Assembly: GCA_013287215.1 (NCBI GenBank)
Contig: JABDEH010000010.1
Location: 1 to 33,129 of the forward strand
Origin: Chlamydiota bacterium
GTDB lineage: Bacteria; Chlamydiota; Chlamydiia; Chlamydiales; Rhabdochlamydiaceae
Length of the DNA stretch: 33,129 nucleotides
Direction of reading: 5' to 3'
Part shown: piece after piece, positions 25,922 through 33,129 of the stretch
Layout of the letters: each line of letters begins with the position of its first letter
Numbering within the stretch: the stretch's first letter is position 1
The notes under the pieces: model-generated
What the model saw: only the letters and a program-made list of their open reading frames with translations
The model's database searches: none
Told to the model about the DNA's origin: nothing
Program-made: the position numbers and the translations under genes

Positions 25922-27181
25922 TTAGACAAGCTCTCCCCGAATATAACCTTCAACGAGAAGGCGCGCGTTTTCCGTTATTCTCTGAGCGTCTTCAGCATTT
26001 CCCATGCACTCCACATCAGGTGAATGGTCCACGGGATGAAAGGCAAAATTAGCTGGTGGAGTAGCTCCGGTAGGTGGAAGGGGTAGCGCCGAGGCTAGAG
26101 CTTCGCTGCGCGCCGCTCTACTTAATGCCTCATACTCACCAACTGACATTCGAACATCATATCCCTCGCGAGTACGTACAATAGTTTGTTCTGAACGACC
26201 CTGCGCCAGCGCAGCCAATGCCTCGTGTTCACCCAGTGTCATAGAAAAATCGTTTGCCCCGCCAGTAGCGATAGTTGAGAGTGCTGCGCTTGCAAATGCT
26301 GACGTTGAAGAAGAAGCTGTGGAGGGTGCGCTGGTGGAAGGAGCGGCAAGTCCGGTTGCTGCTGCGCGTGGGAGCATTACTGGGGCAACAGTCCTTGGAG
26401 CCGAGGCCGTACTTGTAGACGACCTGGGCCCGGCCACAGTGCGTAACGTTGCTCTAGCTGCCGCTGGACTGATCCCATCAAAGGCCGCTGTTGTGGGCAA
26501 TTTCTTCCCGCACGCAGGCCGTCTTGGCAATTCTGACGCAGTAGGCAATGCCGCCACAGCAGCAGGCGCTGGCACATGAGCTGCTGCAGGAGCCACGGCC
26601 GATGTTTCCGCTGCTACGGGCCCTGTGCCTAGGCTGACAAATTCCGCTAAACCCGCATCTGAAGAAGAGTCGGAACCTGAGGAATGTCTAAATTCTGTTG
26701 CCGGAGAGGTTGCAGCTGTTGCGGTTGCGGCTGCAGGGGCTGTTGACGCAGGCGCTGAGACATTTACTACTGCAGGATCTGTGGCTAATCTTGCCGCTGA
26801 AGTTAGTGCGGGAGCTGCTGCAGTACCTGCGGGTGCATCTGCTCTTGGCGCGACTACGGGAACTGAAGGTGCGGCTGCTGCAGGAGCGACGGCTGGCGTT
26901 GCCGCAATCACGGCTTGTGCTGTGACGGTGTTTGCCACTGCAGAGTTGGCAGTTGCAGGGGGCAGTGCCGCTGTGTTTGGAGTGTTTGTGGGAGGGATGA
27001 CTGCATTCGTCACAGGTGTTGATAGAGCGGGTTGACTGGAAGAGCCTGCGAAAAACTCCCATACGGCGGAGATGACACGCTTTACTGTCTCATAAAAAGA
27101 ATGAGCGGCACGTTGAACAGCATTGATTGTTAAACTGAGGCAAGAGCTTTCTGCTGGTGTTACGGTCTGTGTGGTTGTCAT
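25922..27181 (-). CDS. Ala/Pro/Thr/Ser-rich protein, candidate secreted effector
   Basis: The family is not recognised. Of 419 residues, roughly 50-305 are low-complexity Ala/Pro/Thr/Ser/Val sequence, with an acidic-serine island at 165-180 (SSGSDSSSDAG). Before it is an amphipathic helical segment (about 17-45, ending VKRVISAVWEFFAG). After it is a more ordered C-terminal part (about 310-419) with a 31-residue-spaced duplicate, FSMTLGEHEALAALAQ and VRMSVGEYEALSRAAR. There is no Sec signal. The start has GGGAG eight bases upstream. It separates lptE from the 144-residue gene, a place held in Chlamydia by other genes. The features suit a secreted or host-directed protein, but that is inference. 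Confidence 0.8.
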   Translation of the reverse strand: MTTTQTVTPAESSCLSLTINAVQRAAHSFYETVKRVISAVWEFFAGSSSQPALSTPVTNAVIPPTNTPNTAALPPATANSAVANTVTAQAVIAATPAVAPAAAAPSVPVVAPRADAPAGTAAAPALTSAARLATDPAVVNVSAPASTAPAAATATAATSPATEFRHSSGSDSSSDAGLAEFVSLGTGPVAAETSAVAPAAAHVPAPAAVAALPTASELPRRPACGKKLPTTAAFDGISPAAARATLRTVAGPRSSTSTASAPRTVAPVMLPRAAATGLAAPSTSAPSTASSSTSAFASAALSTIATGGANDFSMTLGEHEALAALAQGRSEQTIVRTREGYDVRMSVGEYEALSRAARSEALASALPLPPTGATPPANFAFHPVDHSPDVECMGNAEDAQRITENARLLVEGYIRGELV

Positions 27182-27248
27182 CGTCGATACTCCCTTGTGG
27201 TTTGCGAAGGCACGAGGTTAGCAAATCATCCGAATGAGAGTCAAGGAA

Positions 27249-27914
27249 TCAGTTGGAGAGTTCGTTAAACAGAGCGCTCAAGATGTTTTGGGCGAGTCTG
27301 CGATAGACAGGAGTGAGCACATCATCTTGCGCCCCTTCGATAGAATCTAATTGCCCTTCGGAAAAGCGGAGGATCGGTATAAATTCTTCGGGGGCAATCT
27401 CATAGGTAAGATCGTAAAGGGAACCCTCATCGATGTAATCATAATCGGCATTGGCGGAAACAGTTAGAGGACCATAAACGATATCATCGGTGGCGGAAGA
27501 AATGAGCGACACTTGAGCTGTGAGCGTGCGCCGATTTTCTGTGGGGAATAGATGCTTTTTAATTTTATTCTTATCTGCCGACTTCGGGTCCTCTTTGCGC
27601 TGGTAGCGGAAGCCGATTTTATCATTCACATCTTGGATGAGCTCCACTTTAAGGATGAGTTGCCCATGAGAAGGATGGTAACGAAATTGAGAGGTGGAAG
27701 AGATCTGCCGGATCAGAGCGTTCGTGAGTTGTCCCTCCACATCCCCGATCACGTAGGGGATGGTGACCGTTTTTTGCTCGCCGTCACCTGCAAATCGGTA
27801 TCCGCAGGAACTCATCATGAGTAAAATCAAGCACAGCCATTTTTTGGCAAGATTCTGACGTAGAAGAAGATTAAACGCAGAGACGCAAAGACGCAAAGAC
27901 GCAAAGTTTATCAT
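27249..27914 (-). CDS. lptE: LptE-like outer-membrane lipoprotein (LPS assembly)
   Basis: LptE plugs and helps fold LptD in the outer membrane for LPS delivery. A lipobox, ILLMMSSC, with Cys at about 37 is followed by GYRFAGDGEQKTVTIPYVIGD and LTNALIRQISSTSQFRY, the LptE pattern (CGYxF start, then helix and strands). It has 221 residues. The ATG overlaps the bamD stop as ATGA, supporting this start although it gives an unusually long N-region. Residues 3-14 (ASLRLCVSAFN) are encoded by a gacgcaaa-type tandem repeat. Sequence identity within LptE is low, so the call rests on the lipobox, length and context. Confidence 0.75.
   Translation of the reverse strand: MINFASLRLCVSAFNLLLRQNLAKKWLCLILLMMSSCGYRFAGDGEQKTVTIPYVIGDVEGQLTNALIRQISSTSQFRYHPSHGQLILKVELIQDVNDKIGFRYQRKEDPKSADKNKIKKHLFPTENRRTLTAQVSLISSATDDIVYGPLTVSANADYDYIDEGSLYDLTYEIAPEEFIPILRFSEGQLDSIEGAQDDVLTPVYRRLAQNILSALFNELSN
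27873..27906. repeat. gacgcaaa tandem repeat within the lptE 5' end
   Basis: The plus strand reads cgcagagacgcaaagacgca and continues with two more gacgcaaag-type units. The word is common as a dispersed repeat in many environmental bacteria. Here it lies in the reading frame of lptE just after its start. Confidence 0.7.
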
Positions 27915-28786
27915 TTCTTCAAAACGCTCAAACGTTGCTCGGCGCGCTCTGCGACTTTCGTTTCGGGAAACTTATCGAGAATTTTTGTGTAATAGATGAT
28001 CGAGGCGTCAGGCTTTTTCGTCCGCTCGTAAAATTTTGCGGTCTCATACAGTGAACCTGCGTAGACTTCCTTCATCTCGAGGATCATCTCTTCATTTTTG
28101 GAAATCCGTTCATCGCTCGGAAAATCTTGGCGGAACTTGCGCAGGTTGAGTTCTGCAAGTTCGAGAAAGTCGGGATTGGGATATTCCATTTTAGATTGGG
28201 TCAAATGGACTCCTCCGATGGCGATGTAAGCTTCAGGGGCCAGTTCATGCTTGGGAAATCTTCGGATGAGGGTCAGGTAAACCTCGACTGCTTCCGAATA
28301 ATCTTGCTGGGCAAATAAAAGCTGCGCTTTGCCGTAGAGCGCTTTTGCGGCGATGTCATGATTGGGAAGACCTGTCGTGACCTCATCATAGAGTTTGAGG
28401 GCCTCTTCCTGGGCGGGCTCCCACTTCGGCAGCGTCCTCCATCCGAGCAGATGCTTCTTTGCGCCTTCCCGATATTTTTCCGCGATCGCAAACTTGATCT
28501 CCATCGCCTCTTGGAAGTGCTTGGGAGCAACCTGTTTTTTGAGGTAGCCGGAGAGTTGTTTGTTCGCTGTTTCATACTCGCCTAAGTGAAAGTAGCCGAT
28601 ACCAAGAAAGAATTGGGCTTCTTCGGCGAATGGGGTGGTCGTGAAATTTTTGGCCACCGCGTCGGCGTGCAGCACCAGCTCTTTCCAGTTTTCCGTTTCG
28701 TATGCAATCAGAGCGGCGCTATAATGTTCCTGCACAGACAAGGACATGGGGGCCGCTAATAAGATCAGGGAGAAAATAATATTCAT
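27911..28786 (-). CDS. bamD: BamD-like TPR protein (outer-membrane assembly)
   Basis: BamD links BamA to the rest of the beta-barrel assembly machine. The 291-residue protein has a signal peptide (NIIFSLILLAAPMSLS) and about five TPR-type helix pairs: SAALIAYETENWKELV, EEAQFFLGIGYFHLGEYETA, AKALYGKAQLLFAQQDYSEA, PEAYIAIGGVHL and LYETAKFYERTKKPDASIIYY. It ends with KFPETKVAERAEQRL. Unlike the E. coli protein, it has no lipobox Cys, so it would be soluble periplasmic or anchored differently. It lies 7 bases after dnaE, with its AGGAC overlapping the dnaE stop. The equivalent gene in Chlamydia is the CT547 position. Confidence 0.82.
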   Translation of the reverse strand: MNIIFSLILLAAPMSLSVQEHYSAALIAYETENWKELVLHADAVAKNFTTTPFAEEAQFFLGIGYFHLGEYETANKQLSGYLKKQVAPKHFQEAMEIKFAIAEKYREGAKKHLLGWRTLPKWEPAQEEALKLYDEVTTGLPNHDIAAKALYGKAQLLFAQQDYSEAVEVYLTLIRRFPKHELAPEAYIAIGGVHLTQSKMEYPNPDFLELAELNLRKFRQDFPSDERISKNEEMILEMKEVYAGSLYETAKFYERTKKPDASIIYYTKILDKFPETKVAERAEQRLSVLKK

Positions 28787-28793
28787 AAAGGTC

Positions 28794-31700
28794 CTATTTT
28801 TTTATCGATTTAATCGAGGGAAACGTGCGCAAGCGCTCTTCCAGTTGGGGATGGAGGGTCACTCCCCAGGTGGAATCGATGGCGAGCGCGCTCACTTTTT
28901 GATCGCTAATGCAAAATTCGATGTGGATCGGACAATTTCCTGGATAGGTGCGGAAGAGATCTTTAAGTTCTAAAATGTGGCTCAAGCGGCAGGCCTCTGC
29001 ATCAATCCTCAAGGTCAACTGGGAAGGGACCTCTTCTTTTTTCTGTTTGTTGATTTTGTCGTTCATTTTCCCCTGCCTCTTTGCGCGGTCAAAAGCCTCG
29101 GTGCATCCCTTTTCATCCAGCTGTGTCAAGTCGCCCAGCCATTTGCACTGCAGTTTTAGCGTCTCTTCCTTTTTATCGATCTGCAACACGGCGGCAAGCA
29201 GCTGGCCGTCGACGAGCAGGTGCCCCTTTTCTTCATAGAGCTCCGGCCAGATGGGCAGTTCATACTGTTCCATGCCGTCGCTGATCGTCAAGATCGCAAA
29301 CTTCCTCTGGCTCTTGGAAGAGATGCGGAGCTGGACCGCCTCCACAATGAACGCGGCTCTAAACACGACATCGTGCTCCAATTCTGCCAGCTCATGAAAA
29401 GGAATACAAGAAAGTCCTTGAATTTGCTCCCGAAAGTCATCCATGGGATGGCCTGTCAAGTAGAACCCGAGGAGCTCTTTTTCCCTTTTGAGGAGGTGCT
29501 GTTTGGGCACTTCTCCCTCAATGGCAGGCGGAGCCGAAAATTCGGGCTGGGCCGTTTCGAGGAGAGAAAAGAGGTCGATGATGCCGCGCGCGGTTTCCTT
29601 TTGGTCCTTCGAGGCGGCGGAATATATCGGGTCGACGCTCGCGAGCAAGGCTTTGCGCGTCCATCCCGTGAAATCAAAACATCCGGCCTCGGCCAAATGT
29701 TCGATCACTTTTTTTCCCACTTTTTTCGTATCGATCCGCTTTAGAAAGTCATACAGGGATAGAAAGGCCCCGGACCGCTTTCTTTCTGTAATGATGACTT
29801 CAACAACGCCTTCGCCAACCCCTTTGATCGCGCTTAAGGCAAAGCGGATGCCGCGGGGCGTTGCGACAAATTCGATGTCCGATTCGTTCACGTCGGGAGG
29901 AAGGATCGCGATCGACATCGACTGGCATTCCCGAATAATCTTGGCGACCTTTGAGATATCGTCAAGGTCGGTCGTCATCAAGGCGGCCATCCATTCTTTC
30001 GGATAATGTGCTTTCATATAGGCGGTCACATAGGTCAGATAGGCGTAGGCGGCCGCGTGAGACTTGTTAAACCCGTAGGAAGCGAATTTTTCAATTTTGT
30101 CAAAGACTCTCATGGAGGTCGCGGCGTCGATCCCATTTTTGAGGGCCCCTTCGCGGAACTTTTCCCGCTGCTTGGACATCTCCTCTTTGTCTTTTTTCCC
30201 CATCGCGCGGCGCAGCACATCTCCTTCCCCTAAGGAATAGCCGGCCAAGCGGCCGGCGATCTGCATCACCTGTTCTTGATAGACCATGATCCCATAAGTT
30301 TCCGAAAGAATGTCCTTCATCAGCGGATGGTCGATATCGAGGCTCTCTTTGCCATGTTTTCGGTTGATGAAGGAGGGGATCATCTCCATCGGGCCCGGGC
30401 GATAGAGGGCCCCGACGGCGATGATCTCTTCAAAGCAGTCGATGTGCAGCTGTTTCGACAAGTCGGTCATTCCCCCGGACTCTAGCTGGAAGACGCCCAA
30501 GGTATGTCCATGATTGAGAAGAGAAAAGGTTGTTTTGTCATCGAGCGGCAAACGGACCCAATCGATCGCGGTCCCTTCCGTTTTTTTGACGGCATCGACC
30601 GCTTTCTGAATTGTCGTCAGCGTCTTGAGCCCCAAAAAGTCGATCTTCAGCATCCCGACCGATTCCACAGGCTTCATGGAAAACTGGGTCACCGCCATCT
30701 CAGAATCTTTTGCAAGGCAGATCGGGATCCGGTCCATGATCGGATCTGCAGAAATGATCAGTCCGGCCGCATGGATTCCTGTGTTGCGCACCGATCCTTC
30801 CAATTTTTTTGCAATATCCAAGAGCCGGCGCACTTCCGGGTCCGTTTCATACTGCTGCCGCAGTTCGGGATCTTGTTCCAGCGCTTTATCTAGCGTGATA
30901 TTCAACTCTTCGGGGACAAGTTTGGCGATCGCATTGACCTTGGGCAAAGGAATGCCGAGCACCCGGCCCACATCTTTGATCGCCATCTTCGCCTTCATGG
31001 TGCCGAAGGTGATGATCTGGGCGACCTTGTCTTTCCCATATTTGCGGACTGTATAATCGATCACTTCCGACCTTCGGTCCATGCAGATGTCGACGTCAAT
31101 ATCGGGGTAGGCTAAACGTTCCGGGTTGATGAAACGCTCGAAAAAGAGATTGAAGCGGAGCGGTTCAATATCGGTGATCCCAATCAAATAAAGGATGATC
31201 GACCCGGCGCCCGATCCTCTTCCCGGCCCCATCGGAATCCCCTGCCTCTTGGCCCAGGCGATAAAATCAAAAACGATCAGCAGGTAGTCGCACATCCCCT
31301 TGGAGATGATGATCTCCAGCTCCATATTCAATCGATCGCGGACGACATGCATGGGATTCTGCTCGGGATATTTTTCTTGGACCTTTGCAAGAATATCAGG
31401 GGTGTACCGTGTCTCGATCGATCCATTGCACAGCTCTTTTAAGAAATCGGCGGCAGCGGCGACTCGCTCCTCTTTAGTAAAGGCCTTCCCCTCCAGGCTA
31501 GGGGGAATATAGACAGGATAAAAGCGCGTTTTGAAATCGAGCTCTACGGAGCATTCCTTCGCGATCTCCAGCGTTGCGTCCAGAGCATCGGGACAATCGG
31601 CAAAGAGCGCTCGCATTTCCTCAGGTGATTTAAAGTAAAGGTCGTGCGTGAAAGCGACCTGCCGTTTGGGGTTTGGGACCTTGTTCTTGAGGTTCCCAAA

Positions 31701-32429
31701 GGAATCTTTTTCCCAGACCTCGCAGGGCTCTCCCGACTGGATATTGATCAAAATTTCATGGGCCTGCCAATCCATCCTTTCTAAATAGCGGATGTCGTGG
31801 GTGGCGACGCACCGGATGCCCAGTTGGGCAGAAAGCTCAAGAGAGCGGGCGATGATCTTTTCTTGATTTTTGACCACATCGAGATACGTTTGATAAATCC
31901 ATCCCTCTTTTTCCATCCCGTCAACGCGTATATCTTCCACTTTCATCCGGTGGCGCTGCATTTCAAAATAGAAATCTTTCCCGAAGAGACTTCGGAACCA
32001 CTTCACCTCTTCCAGCAGCTCTTCCTCCTTGATCAACCCTTCGGCGTACTGCGCCAGCAGTTCTTTATCGATGCGCGGCGTGTAATAAAAGCCTTCCAAG
32101 AAGCCGAGAGAACTGAGCTTACAGAGATTTTGGTACCCCTTTTGGTCCTTGGCAAGGAGAGTAAAAGGGTAGCTGGGAGGAGTTCCGTGGATCCGTTTCT
32201 TTTCGTGGCGGGAGCCGGGAGCGAGGAACATCTCGCAGCCAAGGATCGGCTTTACGCCTGCGGCCTTGCAGGCCTTGTAAAATTCTACAGCGCCGTAAAG
32301 ATTTCCAAAATCGGTCAGCGCCAGCGCCCCCATTTTGTACTGAGCGGCATGCGCAGCCAAACCGCTAATGGAGGCTGTCGATTCTAAAATTGAATATTGC
32401 GAATGCGCGTGAAGAGGAACCCAAGACAT
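28794..32429 (-). CDS. dnaE: DNA polymerase III subunit alpha
   Basis: Catalytic replicative polymerase. The N-terminal PHP domain starts with PLHAHSQYSILESTASI. The polymerase core has GPGRGSGAGSIILYLIGITDIEP and the metal-binding PDIDVDICMDRR near residues 440-450, then SYGFNKSHAAAYAYLTYVTAYMKAHYP in the fingers. A tandem helix-hairpin-helix (IKGVGEGVVEVI) and a C-terminal OB fold (FRAAFIVEAVQLRISSKSQRKFAILTISD) follow. At 1211 residues it has DnaE1 length. The gene is preceded within 12 bases by the uhpC-like gene, matching CT544-CT545. Confidence 0.98.
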   Translation of the reverse strand: MSWVPLHAHSQYSILESTASISGLAAHAAQYKMGALALTDFGNLYGAVEFYKACKAAGVKPILGCEMFLAPGSRHEKKRIHGTPPSYPFTLLAKDQKGYQNLCKLSSLGFLEGFYYTPRIDKELLAQYAEGLIKEEELLEEVKWFRSLFGKDFYFEMQRHRMKVEDIRVDGMEKEGWIYQTYLDVVKNQEKIIARSLELSAQLGIRCVATHDIRYLERMDWQAHEILINIQSGEPCEVWEKDSFGNLKNKVPNPKRQVAFTHDLYFKSPEEMRALFADCPDALDATLEIAKECSVELDFKTRFYPVYIPPSLEGKAFTKEERVAAAADFLKELCNGSIETRYTPDILAKVQEKYPEQNPMHVVRDRLNMELEIIISKGMCDYLLIVFDFIAWAKRQGIPMGPGRGSGAGSIILYLIGITDIEPLRFNLFFERFINPERLAYPDIDVDICMDRRSEVIDYTVRKYGKDKVAQIITFGTMKAKMAIKDVGRVLGIPLPKVNAIAKLVPEELNITLDKALEQDPELRQQYETDPEVRRLLDIAKKLEGSVRNTGIHAAGLIISADPIMDRIPICLAKDSEMAVTQFSMKPVESVGMLKIDFLGLKTLTTIQKAVDAVKKTEGTAIDWVRLPLDDKTTFSLLNHGHTLGVFQLESGGMTDLSKQLHIDCFEEIIAVGALYRPGPMEMIPSFINRKHGKESLDIDHPLMKDILSETYGIMVYQEQVMQIAGRLAGYSLGEGDVLRRAMGKKDKEEMSKQREKFREGALKNGIDAATSMRVFDKIEKFASYGFNKSHAAAYAYLTYVTAYMKAHYPKEWMAALMTTDLDDISKVAKIIRECQSMSIAILPPDVNESDIEFVATPRGIRFALSAIKGVGEGVVEVIITERKRSGAFLSLYDFLKRIDTKKVGKKVIEHLAEAGCFDFTGWTRKALLASVDPIYSAASKDQKETARGIIDLFSLLETAQPEFSAPPAIEGEVPKQHLLKREKELLGFYLTGHPMDDFREQIQGLSCIPFHELAELEHDVVFRAAFIVEAVQLRISSKSQRKFAILTISDGMEQYELPIWPELYEEKGHLLVDGQLLAAVLQIDKKEETLKLQCKWLGDLTQLDEKGCTEAFDRAKRQGKMNDKINKQKKEEVPSQLTLRIDAEACRLSHILELKDLFRTYPGNCPIHIEFCISDQKVSALAIDSTWGVTLHPQLEERLRTFPSIKSIKK

Positions 32430-32441
32430 TTCTCTTAATCT

Positions 32442-32978
32442 CTATGCTTTTGTAGCTTCTTCGCCAGTATACGCCGGATTCGATTTTACTGACCAGAGAG
32501 GAAACAAGATCGCCGCAGAGATCACGCAGCAAAGGGCGAGAACGATAAAAAATCCATACCAACCCCAAATATCAGAGACTAGGCCTAAAGGGTATCCGGC
32601 GACCGCCGCCCCTAAATAGGAAATGCAACTGACGACACCATTGGAGGTTGCTGCTGCCTTTTTGTGGGACAGCTCGGCGGCCGACATCCCAATCAGCAGC
32701 TGAGGCCCAAAAACTAAAAACCCCACCACAAATATTAATATTGAATCGACGATGGGTAGATTGGGAGAGAACCAGAAAGCCGCGACCGCACCCGCCATTC
32801 CCAAACAGAACAAGATGCTGACCGGACCCCGTTTCCCATCAAAAATACGATCAGAAGCCCAACCGGCAACTAAACTTCCACAAAATCCGCCGATCTCGAA
32901 CCAGAAAACGCAGGATCCCGCTGTCAGGATGTCATACCCTTTCGTTTCTACAAGATAAACTGCCGTGCAATCGGCTGC
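32442..32978 (-). pseudogene. uhpC: 3' part of a UhpC-type sugar-phosphate antiporter gene, 5' end missing at an inversion
   Basis: This frame runs open from a stop at 32979-32981 to 32442. It encodes the C-terminal half of a major-facilitator organophosphate/phosphate antiporter. ADCTAVYLVETKGYDILTA, FWFEIGGFCGSLVAGWASDR, VGFLVFGPQLLIGMSAAELSHKKAAATSNG and YLGAAVAGYPLGLVSDIWGWYGFF line up with UhpC from about residue 268 to its end. Helices 7-12 are present. The upstream half is not in continuation; part of it lies on the opposite strand immediately beside. The gene precedes dnaE as in Chlamydia (CT544-CT545). In this sequence it cannot make a full transporter. Confidence 0.85.
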
Positions 32979-33129
32979 TTACCCATTGGTACTCTCAAAA
33001 GGAGCGGGGTAGATGGTGGGGTGCCTGGAATACTTCTCACAGTGTCGGCGGGGCGCTCATCCCTTTGCTCGTGGGCGCTTGCGTGCAGTACTTTGGGTGG
33101 CGCTTTGCGATGTTTGTCCCGGGCCTGAT
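32960..33129 (+). pseudogene. uhpC: 5' internal part of the same UhpC-type gene, inverted; runs off the window
   Basis: The plus strand encodes, without stop to the window end, LPCNRLLTHWYSQKERG, then RWWGAWNTSHSVGGALIPLL, then VGACVQYFGWRFAMFVPGL. This corresponds to the N-terminal half of UhpC (about residues 135-190, helices 4-5). It faces the minus-strand 3' half head to head. The join lies at about 32960-32978, and the region between residues ~190 and ~268 is absent from the window. It is either a genomic inversion or an assembly chimera at a contig end. Confidence 0.85.

Noticed and set aside
26319-27035. Open plus-strand frames opposite the Ala-rich gene
   Set aside because: Composition (GCx-rich codons) keeps the opposite strand open. 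The minus-strand frame is single, longer and has a ribosome-binding site.

Overview
The window comes from a member of the Chlamydiae, most likely an environmental (Parachlamydiales-type) lineage rather than Chlamydia itself. The main evidence is gene order. From gapA through rplQ, rpoA, the spc and S10 ribosomal genes to rplC, then hypothetical membrane genes, fmt, lpxA, fabZ, lpxC and lnt, the layout follows the Chlamydia trachomatis CT505-CT534 order as I recall it. The last part (uhpC-like gene, dnaE, bamD-like, lptE-like, hypotheticals, dacF) resembles the CT544-CT551 block. The ribosomal cluster lacks rpsJ, rpmD, rpmJ, adk and infA, which fits chlamydiae. No close species match can be claimed from sequence reading alone.

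Layout. 1-202: intergenic, with a perfect 18-bp inverted repeat. 203-1228 (-): gapA. 1445-13629 (-): 23 tightly packed translation, transcription and secretion genes (rplQ, rpoA, rpsK, rpsM, secY and 18 further ribosomal proteins up to rplC), many linked by ATGA-type overlaps and read from a promoter region near 13.7-13.8 kb. 13796-15331 (-): a 33-codon membrane ORF and two unknown membrane proteins with paired hydrophobic segments, at the position held in Chlamydia by the inclusion-membrane protein gene CT529/cap1. 15386-18519 (-): fmt, lpxA, fabZ and lpxC (initiator tRNA formylation and lipid A synthesis). 18805-20857 (-): lnt and a DoxX-like membrane protein. 21176-24252 (+): rsmB, a SurA-like chaperone and rsmA (ksgA). 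24112-25365 (-): dacF, converging on rsmA with a 141-bp antisense overlap. 25478-25912 (+): unknown 144-residue protein, transcribed divergently from dacF. 25922-27181 (-): an Ala/Pro/Thr/Ser-rich protein with a small internal repeat, a candidate secreted protein. 27249-32429 (-): lptE-like, bamD-like and dnaE. 32442-33129: a uhpC-type sugar-phosphate transporter gene broken by an inversion, with its 3' half on the minus strand and part of its 5' half on the plus strand.

Functionally the window is dominated by housekeeping: protein synthesis, Sec export, and an outer-envelope group (lpxA, fabZ, lpxC, lnt, surA-like, lptE, bamD, dacF). The lineage-specific material is in four places: the cap1-position membrane genes, the Ala-rich gene, two copies of a ~105-bp hairpin-bearing repeat (14.5 kb and 21.0 kb) whose stems show compensatory changes, and a C-terminal Ala/Pro/Lys extension on ribosomal protein S19. 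I saw no tRNA, rRNA, CRISPR array, intact insertion sequence or prophage.
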